This document shows positions 16,139 to 25,458 of a stretch of DNA of 42,424 bases, in pieces. Position 1 is the stretch's first letter. The number at the start of each line of letters is the position of its first letter. Under the pieces are notes generated by a model, which saw only the letters and a list, made by a program, of their open reading frames with translations, ran no database searches and had not been told where the DNA came from. Position numbers and translations under genes: made by a program. The DNA is taken from positions 72,501-114,924 of the forward strand of contig VGHR01000001.1 of NCBI GenBank assembly GCA_016868205.1, written 5' to 3'. The DNA is from Betaproteobacteria bacterium (GTDB taxonomy: Bacteria > Pseudomonadota > Gammaproteobacteria > Burkholderiales > Burkholderiaceae_C).

Positions 16139-16924
16139 ATGAACCAGAAAAAAATCGGCGATGTCATCCTCGACGTCAGGAATATTTCCCTGAGCTTTGG
16201 CGGCGTCAAGGCTTTGACCGACATTTCCTTTGATGTGCGTGAACACGAAGTGCGCGCCATCATCGGCCCCAACGGAGCGGGCAAGAGCTCCATGCTCAAT
16301 TGCATCAACGGGGTCTACACGCCGCAAAGCGGCACGATTGCCTTCCGTGGCCGCACCTTTGACCATATGGACAGCCACGAAGTGGCCGAGATGGGAATCG
16401 CCCGCACCTTCCAGAATCTGGCCTTGTTCAAGGGTATGAGCGTGCTCGACAACATCATGACCGGACGCAATCTGCGAATGAAGAGCAATATCTTGCTGCA
16501 GGCCCTGCGCATCGGGCCGGCCGAACGCGAGGAGGTGCGGCACCGCGAGTTTGTCGAGCACATCATTGACTTCCTGGAAATTCAGGCCTACCGCAAGACC
16601 CCAGTGGGTCAACTGCCCTATGGTCTTCAAAAGCGCGTCGATTTGGGCCGGGCGCTGGCCCTGGAACCTCAGGTGCTGCTGCTTGATGAGCCCATGGCCG
16701 GCATGAATGTGGAAGAAAAACAAGACATGTGCCGCTTCGTGCTGGATGTTAACGACGAATTTGGCACCACCATCGTCCTGATCGAGCACGACATGGGCGT
16801 GGTGATGGATATTTCCGACCGCGTAGTCGTGCTCGACTACGGCAAGAAAATCGGTGATGGCACGCCCGACGAGGTGCGCAACAACGAAGAAGTGATCAGT
16901 GCCTACCTGGGCACTTCACACTGA
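16139..16924 (+). CDS. Branched-chain-type ABC transporter ATP-binding protein (LivG-like)
   Basis: 261 residues. Walker A IIGPNGAGKSS is near residue 45; the LivG-type Q-loop region ARTFQNLALFKGMSVLDNIM comes next. The signature is the degenerate LPYGLQKRVDLGRAL, and Walker B is VLLLDEPMAGMN followed by the H-loop LIEHDMGVVMDISDR. LPYGLQ instead of LSGGQ is usual for this transporter class. Cytoplasmic ATPase partner of the two permeases just downstream. It starts 16 bases after the synthetase stop. Confidence 0.92.
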   Translation: MNQKKIGDVILDVRNISLSFGGVKALTDISFDVREHEVRAIIGPNGAGKSSMLNCINGVYTPQSGTIAFRGRTFDHMDSHEVAEMGIARTFQNLALFKGMSVLDNIMTGRNLRMKSNILLQALRIGPAEREEVRHREFVEHIIDFLEIQAYRKTPVGQLPYGLQKRVDLGRALALEPQVLLLDEPMAGMNVEEKQDMCRFVLDVNDEFGTTIVLIEHDMGVVMDISDRVVVLDYGKKIGDGTPDEVRNNEEVISAYLGTSH

Positions 16925-16936
16925 AGGACCGCAGTC

Positions 16937-17866
16937 ATGGGATTTTTTCTTGAAACACTGATGGGCGGCCTGATGACCGGGATGCTCTACTCCCTGGTGG
17001 CCCTGGGCTTCGTGCTCATCTTCAAGGCCTCCGGCGTATTCAACTTTGCACAAGGTGCCATGGTGTTGTTCGCCGCACTGGCCATGGCCCGTTTTGCCGA
17101 GTGGTTCCCGCAGTGGCTGGGCTTTGAAAACAAGATTCTGGCCAATCTTCTGGCCTTTGTCGTGGCCGGCGCCTTGATGTTTGCCGTCGCCTGGCTGGTC
17201 GAGCGGCTGGTGCTGCGGCATCTGGTCAACCAGGACGGCGCTGTGCTGCTCATGGCCACGCTGGGCATCACTTACTTCCTCGATGGTGCCGGACAGACCT
17301 TGTTCGGCAGCGACATCTACAAAATCGACATTGGGATGCCCAAGGAACCGATGTTCCTGTTCCAGTCGGTCTTTGAAGGTGGGGTGCTGGTCAGCCAGGA
17401 AGATCTGTATGCAGCCGTCATTGCCGCGCTGCTGGTCATTGCGCTGACCCTGTTTTTCCAGAAAACATCGACCGGCCGCGCTCTGCGCGCGGTGGCCGAT
17501 GACCATCAGGCGGCACAGTCAATAGGTATACCGCTTAACCGAATCTGGATCATCGTCTGGTGCGTGGCCGGTGTCGTCGCCCTTGTAGCCGGCATGATCT
17601 GGGGCTCCAAGCTGGGCGTACAGTTTTCATTGACCACCGTGGCGCTGCGGGCCCTGCCGGTCGTCATCTTGGGCGGACTGACCTCAGTGCCTGGAGCCAT
17701 CATTGGCGGCCTGATCATCGGCGTGGGCGAAAAACTCTCAGAGATCTACATCGGCCCCCTGGTGGGTGGCGGCATCGAAATCTGGTTTGCCTATGTGTTG
17801 GCCCTGGTTTTCCTGCTGTTTCGACCGCAGGGCCTGTTTGGCGAGAAGATCATCGACCGCGTCTGA
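16937..17866 (+). CDS. Branched-chain-type ABC transporter permease (LivH-like)
   Basis: 309 residues, mostly hydrophobic, with the LivH hallmarks LYSLVALGFVLIFKASGVFN, FAQGAMVLFAA and LRAVADDHQAAQSIGIPLNR, the cytoplasmic coupling loop for the ATPases. The C-terminus carries VILGGLTSVPGAIIGGLIIG. Inner-membrane half of the translocation channel. Twelve bases after the LivG-like gene and 17 before the LivM-like gene. Confidence 0.92.
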   Translation: MGFFLETLMGGLMTGMLYSLVALGFVLIFKASGVFNFAQGAMVLFAALAMARFAEWFPQWLGFENKILANLLAFVVAGALMFAVAWLVERLVLRHLVNQDGAVLLMATLGITYFLDGAGQTLFGSDIYKIDIGMPKEPMFLFQSVFEGGVLVSQEDLYAAVIAALLVIALTLFFQKTSTGRALRAVADDHQAAQSIGIPLNRIWIIVWCVAGVVALVAGMIWGSKLGVQFSLTTVALRALPVVILGGLTSVPGAIIGGLIIGVGEKLSEIYIGPLVGGGIEIWFAYVLALVFLLFRPQGLFGEKIIDRV

Positions 17867-17883
17867 ACCCCGGAACCTCCCCC

Positions 17884-18960
17884 ATGCTCTACCGCGAAAA
17901 CGGTCAATTCAAGACCACTTATGCCGCCGACTCGCAGATCTTTCCGATCGCACAGGACCGTTGGGTCATCCTGGCCCTGATTGCCTTCGCGGCCGTTGTC
18001 GTGCCCATGGTGGCCAGCACCTACATGTTCAAGGCCATCCTGATCCCCTTCCTGATCCTGTCGCTGGCCGCCGTCGGCGTCAACATCCTGGTCGGGTACT
18101 GCGGCCAGATCTCCCTGGGCTCGGGCGCCTTTATGGCGGTAGGCGCCTACGCCGCCTATAACCTGTTTATCCGGGTCGAGGGCATTCCTCTCATCCTGGC
18201 GCTGCTGGGTGGCGGATTTTTTGCCACTCTGGTGGGCATCATCTTCGGTGTGCCCAGCCTGCGTGTGCGCGGCCTGTACCTGGCGGTGGCCACGCTGGCG
18301 GCGCAGTTTTTCTGGGACTGGGCGTTCCTGCGCATCAAATGGTTCACCAACTATGCCCCCTCGGGGTCGGTGCAAGTGGCCGATCTGTCGGTACTGGGCT
18401 GGGCCATCAAGGACCCTGCCGACAAGTACCTGTTCTGCCTGGCTTTTCTGGTCGTCTTCGGCCTGCTGGCCAAAAACCTGGTGCGCGGGGCCATTGGGCG
18501 CGAATGGATGGCCATCCGGGACATGGATGTGGCTGCAGCGGTTATCGGCATTCGTCCGATGTATGCCAAGCTCAGCGCGTTTGCGGTGAGTTCTTTCATC
18601 GTAGGCGTGGCCGGCGCTCTTTGGGGCTTTGTTCATCTGGGCGGCTGGGAGCCGGCGGCCTTTTCGGTGGACCGGTCGTTTCAACTGCTGTTTATGGTCA
18701 TCATCGGCGGCCTGGGCTCCATCATGGGCAGCATTTTTGGCGCCGCCTTCATCACCTTGCTGCCCATCTTCCTCAATCAGGCCCTGCCCGTACTTGGCGA
18801 TCTGGTGGGTATGGAGGTGACCACCGCCTTTGTTTCGCACGCCGAATTCATGATCTTCGGTGCCCTGATCGTTTGGTTCCTGATCGTCGAACCCCACGGC
18901 CTGGCCCGTTTGTGGAGCGTTGCCAAACAGAAGCTGCGCATCTGGCCTTTCCCCCACTGA
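17884..18960 (+). CDS. Branched-chain-type ABC transporter permease (LivM-like)
   Basis: 358 residues. After a short hydrophilic N-terminus come many membrane segments with LivM motifs: NILVGYCGQISLGSGAFMAV, GVPSLRVRGLYLAVATLA, the coupling loop AIRDMDVAAAVIGI, and MVIIGGLGSIMGSIFGAAF. ATG 17884 agrees with the family start; the longer open frame upstream is antisense-like noise inside the LivH gene. Second membrane half of the transporter. Confidence 0.92.
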   Translation: MLYRENGQFKTTYAADSQIFPIAQDRWVILALIAFAAVVVPMVASTYMFKAILIPFLILSLAAVGVNILVGYCGQISLGSGAFMAVGAYAAYNLFIRVEGIPLILALLGGGFFATLVGIIFGVPSLRVRGLYLAVATLAAQFFWDWAFLRIKWFTNYAPSGSVQVADLSVLGWAIKDPADKYLFCLAFLVVFGLLAKNLVRGAIGREWMAIRDMDVAAAVIGIRPMYAKLSAFAVSSFIVGVAGALWGFVHLGGWEPAAFSVDRSFQLLFMVIIGGLGSIMGSIFGAAFITLLPIFLNQALPVLGDLVGMEVTTAFVSHAEFMIFGALIVWFLIVEPHGLARLWSVAKQKLRIWPFPH

Positions 18961-19066
18961 AAACAGGGCCAACGGCAAGGGTCATTCCCTATCCCCTTAA
19001 AGGCTCTTTCCAGACCTAATTCGTGTTTGTTCTGTTCCCCGTTTCATCGTCCCAAGGAGACTTACC

Positions 19067-20404
19067 ATGAAGCTTCGTCAATTAGCACTTGCTGTCACCG
19101 TGGCCGCCGCCGGCCTTTCGGCCAGCTTGACTCCCACGCTCGTCTCGGCACAGGCCGGCGAGCAGTTCTTTCCGGTGCTGGTCTATCGCACCGGTGCTTA
19201 CGCGCCCAACGGCGTGCCCTTCGCCAATGGCTTTGTGGATTACCTCAAGCTGACCAATGCCCGCGGCGGCATCAATGGGGTCAAGGTAAGCTGGGAAGAG
19301 TGCGAGACCGGCTACGCGACCGACCGCGGCGTGGAGTGCTATGAGCGCCTGAAAGGCAAGAACGGCGGCGCGACCGTGTTCCAACCGCTGTCCACCGGTA
19401 TCACCTTTGCACTGACGGAAAAAGCCCCTGGGGACAAAATCCCCCTGATTACTGCCGGCTATGGCCGCAGCGACACCACCGACGGCATGGCCTTCAAGTG
19501 GAGTTTCCCGTTGACCGGCACCTACTGGGATGCTGCTGACATTCTGGTCCAGCATGTGATGAAGAAAGAAGGCGGCGCTGACAAACTCAAGGGCAAGAAA
19601 ATCGCCTTGGTCTATCACGACAGCCCTTACGGCAAAGAACCAATTCCCCTGTTGCAGGAGCGCGCTGCAATGCACGGCTTTCAGCTCTCGCTGCTGCCGG
19701 TGGCCCACCCGGGCGTGGAGCAAAAAGCCACCTGGCTGCAAATTCGCCAGAACCGTCCAGACTACATCTTCCTGTGGGGCTGGGGCATCATGAACAGCAC
19801 CTCGCTGAAGGAGGCTGTGGCCACCGGCTTCCCGCGTGACCGCATGTATGGCGTCTGGTGGGCGGGTGCCGAGCCCGATGTCAAGGATGTCGGCGATGGC
19901 GCCAAAGGCTACAACGCCCTGGCCCTGCAGCACGGCGCCGAGCCCAACTCTGCCGTGGTCAAGGAAATTTTGGATAAGGTCCACAGCAAAGGCCAAGGCA
20001 CCGGGCCGCGGGAAGAGGTCGGTCAAGTGCTCTACATGCGCGGCCTGGTGGCCGCCATGCTGGCCACCGAGGGCGCACGTTCGGCGCAGGAACGCTATGG
20101 CAAAGGTAAGCGTATGAGCGGTGAGCAGGCGCGCTGGGGGTATGAGAACCTTAACCTGACCCAGGCCAAGCTAGACGCGCTGGGCTTTAAGGGCGTGATG
20201 CGACCGATCTCCACAAGCTGCGCCGACCACCGGGGCGCAACCTGGGCGCGGATTCACACCTGGGACGGTAATAAGTGGAACTTCACCTCGGACTGGCTTG
20301 AGGCCGACCAAGCTATCATCAAACCGATGATCAAAGCCTCCGCCGACAAATACCTTGCAGACAAGAAACAGGTCCGTCGCGACCCCAAGGACTGCCAGTC
20401 CTGA
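19067..20404 (+). CDS. ABC transporter substrate-binding protein (periplasmic, Leu/Ile/Val-type fold)
   Basis: 445 residues with a Sec signal peptide (MKLRQLALAVTVAAAGLSAS..., probable cut after VSA near residue 28). The type I binding-protein fold follows: NGFVDYLKLTNARGGING, ECETGYATDRGVECYERLK, KKIALVYHDSPYGKEP and PDYIFLWGWGIMNST. This larger (about 445-residue) subgroup typically accompanies FadD-like and PaaK-like genes in Burkholderiales rather than classic Leu/Ile/Val uptake. The ribosome site AAGGAG lies 8-9 bases before ATG. A strong stem-loop follows the gene. The ligand is unknown; an aromatic or aliphatic carboxylate is plausible from the neighbours. Confidence 0.9.
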   Translation: MKLRQLALAVTVAAAGLSASLTPTLVSAQAGEQFFPVLVYRTGAYAPNGVPFANGFVDYLKLTNARGGINGVKVSWEECETGYATDRGVECYERLKGKNGGATVFQPLSTGITFALTEKAPGDKIPLITAGYGRSDTTDGMAFKWSFPLTGTYWDAADILVQHVMKKEGGADKLKGKKIALVYHDSPYGKEPIPLLQERAAMHGFQLSLLPVAHPGVEQKATWLQIRQNRPDYIFLWGWGIMNSTSLKEAVATGFPRDRMYGVWWAGAEPDVKDVGDGAKGYNALALQHGAEPNSAVVKEILDKVHSKGQGTGPREEVGQVLYMRGLVAAMLATEGARSAQERYGKGKRMSGEQARWGYENLNLTQAKLDALGFKGVMRPISTSCADHRGATWARIHTWDGNKWNFTSDWLEADQAIIKPMIKASADKYLADKKQVRRDPKDCQS

Positions 20405-20413
20405 TAAGGCGCC

Positions 20414-20441
20414 CCTCGACCGCTGGTCTCAGCGGTCGAGG
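20414..20441 (+). terminator. Perfect 11-bp stem-loop after the substrate-binding protein gene
   Basis: CCTCGACCGCT and AGCGGTCGAGG pair fully around the loop GGTCTC, 10 bases after the stop at 20404. No T tract follows, and two more operon genes lie downstream. A partial terminator or 3' mRNA stabiliser that raises the amount of binding protein relative to the other subunits is the usual role of such hairpins. Confidence 0.6.
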
Positions 20442-20495
20442 CCAGAGGTCGGCGCATCGATCGACTGTGTAGGCTCCGGACCCATCGGAAGAATC

Positions 20496-21305
20496 ATGAG
20501 TAAGCCCAACATCGTCCTGAATGTAAACGGCATCGAGGTCATCTATAACCATGTGATTCTAGTGCTCAAGGGTGTGTCCTTGAAGGTGCCTGAAGGCGGC
20601 ATTGTGACCATCCTTGGCGGTAACGGTGCCGGCAAAACCACCACCTTGCGCGCGGTCTCCAACCTGCTCAAGGGCGAACGCGGCGAGGTCACCAAGGGCA
20701 GTATCGAGCTTCGCGGCGAGCGCATCGAAAATCTCTCGCCGGCCGATCTGGTCGAGCGTGGCGTGGTGCAGGTGATGGAAGGCCGGCACTGCTTTGCCCA
20801 CCTGACAATCGAGGAAAACCTGCTCACCGGCGCCTACACACGCAAGAACAAGGCGGAAGTGGCCGCCAACCTTGAGAAGGTCTACACCTATTTCCCGCGT
20901 ATCAAGACCCGGCGCAATTCCCAGGCCGCCTACACCTCCGGCGGCGAACAGCAGATGTGCGCCATCGGTCGCGCCCTGATGGCCAACCCCAATATGGTGC
21001 TGCTCGACGAGCCCTCCATGGGCCTGGCGCCGCAAATCGTCGAGGAGGTTTTTGAAATCGTAAAGGACCTCAACCAGAAAGAAAAGGTGACCTTCTTTCT
21101 GGCCGAGCAAAACACGAATATGGCTCTCAAATACGCCGACTACGGCTACATCATGGAGAGCGGTCGTATCGTCATGGATGGCGCCGCCAAAGACCTGGCC
21201 AGCAATGAAGATGTCAAGGAGTTCTACCTCGGTGTCGGTGGCGGGGAGCGTAAGAGCTTCAAGGAAGTCAAAAGCTACAAGCGTCGCAAGCGCTGGCTGG
21301 CCTGA
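20496..21305 (+). CDS. Branched-chain-type ABC transporter ATP-binding protein (LivF-like)
   Basis: 269 residues. Walker A is TILGGNGAGKTTTLRAV, the Q-loop region VQVMEGRHCFAHLTIEENLL, the signature TSGGEQQMCAIGRAL, and Walker B VLLDEPSMGLAP with an AEQN switch region. The C-terminal tail GERKSFKEVKSYKRRKRW is basic and longer than in classic LivF; it may mark this FadD-linked subgroup. ATG 20496 fits the family start. It follows the binding protein by 91 bases and precedes the PaaK-like gene by 11. Confidence 0.91.
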   Translation: MSKPNIVLNVNGIEVIYNHVILVLKGVSLKVPEGGIVTILGGNGAGKTTTLRAVSNLLKGERGEVTKGSIELRGERIENLSPADLVERGVVQVMEGRHCFAHLTIEENLLTGAYTRKNKAEVAANLEKVYTYFPRIKTRRNSQAAYTSGGEQQMCAIGRALMANPNMVLLDEPSMGLAPQIVEEVFEIVKDLNQKEKVTFFLAEQNTNMALKYADYGYIMESGRIVMDGAAKDLASNEDVKEFYLGVGGGERKSFKEVKSYKRRKRWLA

Positions 21306-21316
21306 GGAGAACACCC

Positions 21317-22564
21317 GTGTCCCGCTATTTCGATGCGCTCGAAATCCGCTCGCCCGCCGATCGCGAGCAGGCGCTGATAGCCGCACTGCCGGCCCAGATT
21401 CGGCACGCGCAACAACGCAGCCCGGCCCTCGGATCAATCTTGCGGGAGGTAGACGCATCGCAGATCACCTCGCGCTCAGCGCTGGCCAGGCTACCGGTCA
21501 CTCGCAAGAGCCAGCTCCTGGACTTGCAGAAAGCGAGCCGGCCAGGTGACCCTTTCGGCGGCTTTTCCACGGCTGTGCGCGGGCCGCGGATGACGCGGAT
21601 TTTTGCTTCGCCAGGTCCGATCTACGAACCTGACATCGCCAGCGCCGACTACTGGCGGGCGGGCCGCGCTCTGTACGCAGCCGGCTTTCGATCGGGGGAT
21701 CTGGTGCACAACGCGTTTAGTTACCACATGACGCCCGGCGCCTTCATGATGGAGTCAGGCGCCCACGCCGTCGGCTGTACGGTTTTTCCGGCGGGCACCG
21801 GACAGACAGAGCAGCAGTTGGCGGCCATTGCCGACCTCCACCCCAATGGCTACACCGGCACACCCAGCTTTCTGCGCATCCTGATCGAAAAAGCCAGAGA
21901 AGGTGGGGTGGACACAAGCAGTCTGCGCAAGGCGCTTGTTACCGGCGAGGCTTGCCCGCCGAGCTTGCGCGACTGGTTCAGCGACCAGGGCGTACAAGCC
22001 TTCCAGTGCTACGCGACCGCCGACTTGGGCTTGATCGCCTACGAAACCGAGGCGCGGGAAGGCCTGGTGCTTGACGAGGGCGTGATCGTTGAGATCGTGC
22101 GGCCCGGCACCGGCGATCCTGTACCCGAAGGCGAGGTGGGCGAATTGGTGGTCACCGCATTGCAGCCCGATTACCCCTTGATCCGTCTCGGAACAGGCGA
22201 CCTCTCAGCCGTCCTGAAGGGCAGCTGCCCGACCGGCCGTACGCATCAGCGCATCAAAGGCTGGATGGGGCGTGCTGACCAGACCACCAAGATCAAGGGC
22301 ATGTTTGTACACCCCTCGCAGGTGGCCGAAGTGACCCGGCGTTTTCCGGGCATTGGGCGGGCGCGTTTGGTGGTGAGCGGGGAGATGGCCAATGACCAGA
22401 TGACCCTCAAGGTCGAGGCAGCGCAGCGCGCCGAAGGCCTGGCCGAGCGGCTGGCCGAAGCGGTGCGCGATGTCACCAAACTGCGCAGCGCCATCGAGCT
22501 GGTGGCGCCGGGCAGTCTGCCCAACGATGGCAAGGTGATCGAGGACGCCCGCAGCTACAAATAG
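21317..22564 (+). CDS. Phenylacetate-CoA ligase-like (PaaK family) adenylate-forming enzyme
   Basis: 415 residues. The text follows PaaK-type ligases: LPVTRKSQLLDLQKA, YWRAGRALYAAGFRSGDLVH, MESGAHAVGCTVFPAGTGQT, GTPSFLRILIEKA, ALVTGEACPP and CYATADLGLIAYE, then a C-terminal lid with GWMGRADQTTKIKGMFVHP and TRRFPGIGRARLVV. The adenylation motif usually written SSGTTG is here FASPGPIYEP, so the ATP loop is atypical. GTG 21317 has GAGGAGA upstream. Last gene of the transport operon; it probably activates the imported acid or a degradation product to a CoA ester. True phenylacetate activity is not implied, as no paa genes are near. Confidence 0.83.
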   Translation: MSRYFDALEIRSPADREQALIAALPAQIRHAQQRSPALGSILREVDASQITSRSALARLPVTRKSQLLDLQKASRPGDPFGGFSTAVRGPRMTRIFASPGPIYEPDIASADYWRAGRALYAAGFRSGDLVHNAFSYHMTPGAFMMESGAHAVGCTVFPAGTGQTEQQLAAIADLHPNGYTGTPSFLRILIEKAREGGVDTSSLRKALVTGEACPPSLRDWFSDQGVQAFQCYATADLGLIAYETEAREGLVLDEGVIVEIVRPGTGDPVPEGEVGELVVTALQPDYPLIRLGTGDLSAVLKGSCPTGRTHQRIKGWMGRADQTTKIKGMFVHPSQVAEVTRRFPGIGRARLVVSGEMANDQMTLKVEAAQRAEGLAERLAEAVRDVTKLRSAIELVAPGSLPNDGKVIEDARSYK

Positions 22565-22668
22565 GCCGGTCCGGATAAAAACCTTGCGGCCGGACAAAGA
22601 TAAGAGATTCCCTCCCCGGCCCAGACCGGCAGCCTTCTTAGAATGCGCATACATCTGTAGGAGACCCC

Positions 22669-23652
22669 ATGAAAAAGTTACTCGCCCTGGCCCTCACAGC
22701 ATTTGCCGCTCTGACCGCCCAAGCCCAAAGCTTCCCGGGCAACAAACCCATCACCATCGTCGTGCCCTTTGCGCCCGGACCGACCGACCGGGTGGCCCGG
22801 GATCTGGCCGAGGCTCTGAAGAAAGCCATTCCCGGCAGCAACTTCGTGGTCGAGAACACAGTGGGGGCCGGCGGTACCATAGGTGCAGCACGGGTCGCCC
22901 GGGCGGCACCCGATGGTCACACCCTCCTGGTCTTTCACATCGGTATGGCCTCGACACCGGCCCTTTATCGCAAACTCAGCTACAAGCCGCTGGAAGATTT
23001 TGAATACCTGGGCATGATCAACGATGTACCGATGACCCTGATCGGTAAACCGGATCTACCGGCCAACACATACCGGGACTTCGAGAACTACATCCGCGCC
23101 AACGCAGGCAAGCTCAACCTGGCGCACGCCGGTATGGGCTCGGCCTCGCACATCTGTGGCCTGCTCTGGCAATCGGGCATCAAATCCAGCGAGAGCATGA
23201 CGACCATTCCCTTTAACGGCACCGGTCCGGCCATGATGGCACTGATGGGTGGACAGGTGGATGTCATGTGTGACCAGACAACGAACACCACCGCGCAGAT
23301 TGAAGGGGGGCGCGTCAAGGCCTTCGCCGTCACCACCTCCAAGCCCTTGAGCAATCACCCGGTGCTCAAGCATTACCCCACCCTGCAGGAGATGGGCCTG
23401 AGGAATTTCAACCTCTCGATCTGGCACGGCCTTTACGCCCCCAAGGGAACCCCCCCGGCGATCACAAAGATCCTCAACGAGGGCCTGAAAAAAGCCCTGA
23501 AAGATCCTGAATTCGTCAAAAAACAGGAAGCACTGGGCGCGGTCGTCATTTCGGACAGACGGGTCGAGCCCGACGAGCACAAAAAATTCGTTGCCTCCGA
23601 AATGGTCAAAATCAAGGCGGCTGTCGATTCAGCCGGCAAGTACGCCGATTAA
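22669..23652 (+). CDS. Bug-family substrate-binding protein (first of a pair)
   Basis: 327 residues: signal peptide MKKLLALALTAFAALTAQAQ, then Bug motifs ITIVVPFAPGPTDRVARDLA, VVENTVGAGGTIGAARVA and APDGHTLLVFH. The glycine-rich loop reads PFAPGPTDR instead of the more usual PFPPGGxxD, so its ligand pocket may differ from its neighbour's. GTAGGAGA precedes ATG. Located 104 bases after the PaaK-like gene and 19 before a second Bug gene. No TctA/TctB permease genes are present, so it may use a permease encoded elsewhere. Confidence 0.9.
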   Translation: MKKLLALALTAFAALTAQAQSFPGNKPITIVVPFAPGPTDRVARDLAEALKKAIPGSNFVVENTVGAGGTIGAARVARAAPDGHTLLVFHIGMASTPALYRKLSYKPLEDFEYLGMINDVPMTLIGKPDLPANTYRDFENYIRANAGKLNLAHAGMGSASHICGLLWQSGIKSSESMTTIPFNGTGPAMMALMGGQVDVMCDQTTNTTAQIEGGRVKAFAVTTSKPLSNHPVLKHYPTLQEMGLRNFNLSIWHGLYAPKGTPPAITKILNEGLKKALKDPEFVKKQEALGAVVISDRRVEPDEHKKFVASEMVKIKAAVDSAGKYAD

Positions 23653-23671
23653 GCGTCTATTTCGGTAAAAC

Positions 23672-24688
23672 ATGAAGCGCCGCCCCGCCCTAGTCCGCAC
23701 CTCCCGTCGCGCTCTGACCGCCTGCCTGGCCGCCTGGGCGGCCTTGGCATCGCCCCTGAGTTGGGCGCAGTCGGCCTGGCCTAACAAGCCGGTGCGCATC
23801 GTCGTCCCCTTCCCGCCCGGCGGCACCACAGACATCGTGGCCCGCGCCATAGCGCCCGAGCTGGCCAAGGTGTTTGGGCAAGCTTTCGTGATCGAGAATC
23901 GGGCGGGAGCTGGCGGCAATGTCGGCACAGAGATCGTGGCCAAGGCGCCCAACGACGGCTACACCCTGCTGATGGGTACGGTGGGCACCCACGGAATTAA
24001 CCGCGCCCTCTACGACAAACTGCCCTACGATCCGATCAAAGACTTCGTGCCCATCACCCAGGTGGCAGCCGTGCCCAATGTCATGGTCATGAGCGCCGAC
24101 AAGGCCAAGACCATGGGGATTAACAGCGTGCAGGACTTCATTGCCTATGCCCGCACGCGCCCTGGCAAGCTCAATATGGCCTCCAGTGGAAGCGGCACCT
24201 CGATACACCTGGCCGGTGAACTTTTCAAGAGTCAGACCGGCGTGTTCATGGTGCATGTGCCCTACCGCGGCTCGAGCCCCGCCCTGATGGATCTGATGGC
24301 TGGCACCATGGATGTGATGTTCGACAACCTGCCCTCATCCATGCCGCACATACGCTCGGGCAAGCTCAAGGCCTTTGCGGTCACCAGTAGTCAGCGATCA
24401 TCTGCGCTGCCCGATCTGCCCACCATTGAGGAAGCGGCCAAGCTCAAAGGGTTTGATGCCAGCAGCTGGTTTGGCTTACTGGCCCCGGCCGGCACCCCGG
24501 CCGATATCGTCAACCGCATTCAGCGGGAAGTAACACGCGCACTCAACGACCCGGGCATCAAAGAGAAAATGCAAGCGCAGGGGGCCATCCCCGGCGGTAT
24601 CACACCCCAGGAGTTTGCGCGCCTGATCGACAGCGAACACACCAAGTGGGCGCAGGTGGTCAAGGTGTCGGGCGCCAAGGCCGACTGA
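23672..24688 (+). CDS. Bug-family substrate-binding protein (second of a pair)
   Basis: 338 residues with an Arg-rich n-region signal peptide ([20 protein letters not shown], hydrophobic core, cut near SWAQ-S). Canonical Bug signatures follow: [59 protein letters not shown] and [20 protein letters not shown]. It is clearly a different paralogue from the preceding gene, not a recent duplicate, because the motifs differ at many positions. Probably co-transcribed with the first Bug gene. Convergent with the DUF1840 gene downstream. Confidence 0.9.
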   Translation: MKRRPALVRTSRRALTACLAAWAALASPLSWAQSAWPNKPVRIVVPFPPGGTTDIVARAIAPELAKVFGQAFVIENRAGAGGNVGTEIVAKAPNDGYTLLMGTVGTHGINRALYDKLPYDPIKDFVPITQVAAVPNVMVMSADKAKTMGINSVQDFIAYARTRPGKLNMASSGSGTSIHLAGELFKSQTGVFMVHVPYRGSSPALMDLMAGTMDVMFDNLPSSMPHIRSGKLKAFAVTSSQRSSALPDLPTIEEAAKLKGFDASSWFGLLAPAGTPADIVNRIQREVTRALNDPGIKEKMQAQGAIPGGITPQEFARLIDSEHTKWAQVVKVSGAKAD

Positions 24689-24721
24689 GGGCTTGATCGG
24701 CCTTGCTGCGCCGCGGGGACT

Positions 24722-25048
24722 TCAAACCCCCCAAACCACCGGATCGCCGCTTTCATGACTGCGCCTGAGCTGGTCGAGAAAAGGCTGAACCCGCTGGCGT
24801 AATCGCACCGCCTCGGCGTCGGGTGGTTCGCGGGTCTGACCTGCCTGGAACTCGGCCTTGGCCCGCGCAAACTCAGCTTCTTCTTTCTCCACGGCAGCCT
24901 GCAAGTCAGAAATCGCCTGGGGGATCTGCTCGGCCAGCACGATACCCTGGGGCCCAGCTTCCTTGCCAATAATCTCGAGGACCCGCTTTCCGTGGGGTTC
25001 AAGCATGATGACATCGCCAGAATTCCTCGACTTAAATCGGTAGAGCAT
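24722..25048 (-). CDS. DUF1840 family protein
   Basis: 108 residues, cytoplasmic. It begins LYRFKSRNSGDVIMLEPHGK, as DUF1840 proteins do, and the middle is a Glu/Ala-rich helix (VEKEEAEFARAKAEFQAG). The function of the family is unknown; it occurs mostly in betaproteobacteria. The AGGAGG ribosome site before ATG 25048 is strong. Divergent from the tautomerase gene with 164 bases between starts. Confidence 0.85.
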   Translation of the reverse strand: MLYRFKSRNSGDVIMLEPHGKRVLEIIGKEAGPQGIVLAEQIPQAISDLQAAVEKEEAEFARAKAEFQAGQTREPPDAEAVRLRQRVQPFLDQLRRSHESGDPVVWGV

Positions 25049-25212
25049 GAGGCCTCCTACGAAAGCAAAACAAAACGCACCAGCGCCCGATTATGGGGCG
25101 AGCGTCTCAAAAATCCTTGAAGGACAGTCTCGCACGCGGGGCGTGTCCACGCACCGACACTGACTGCCTCTATCATTGCGCACCTCAACGACTACTGGCC
25201 CACCATACCGCC

Positions 25213-25404
25213 ATGCCCACCTATCACATTGAAATGTTTGAAGGCCGTACAGCCGAGCAAAAGAAGAAGCTGGTCCAAGAAATCACACGGGTGACCGTCG
25301 AGGTCTTGGGAGGCTCACCCGACTCGGTGGATATCATCATCAGCGACATCAAGCGAGAGAACTGGGCCACCGCTGGCAAGCTCTGGTCGGAGCCCCGATC
25401 CTGA
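25213..25404 (+). CDS. 4-oxalocrotonate tautomerase family protein
   Basis: 63 residues beginning Met-Pro: after Met removal Pro1 would be the catalytic base, as in the 4-oxalocrotonate tautomerase superfamily. Further family features are EGRTAEQKKKLVQEITRV and a C-terminal IKRENWATAGKLW with Trp near residue 50. It may tautomerise an enol-keto acid; the short 62-residue mature form suits a hexamer. ATG 25213 is required by the Pro1 rule, although the frame is open further upstream. It stands alone, convergent with gshB. Confidence 0.85.
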   Translation: MPTYHIEMFEGRTAEQKKKLVQEITRVTVEVLGGSPDSVDIIISDIKRENWATAGKLWSEPRS

Positions 25405-25458
25405 GGTGGTCGTCATGCGGTGAAGTTGCGAGGGCGAAGTCTGGCCCCTCGCCCGAAC

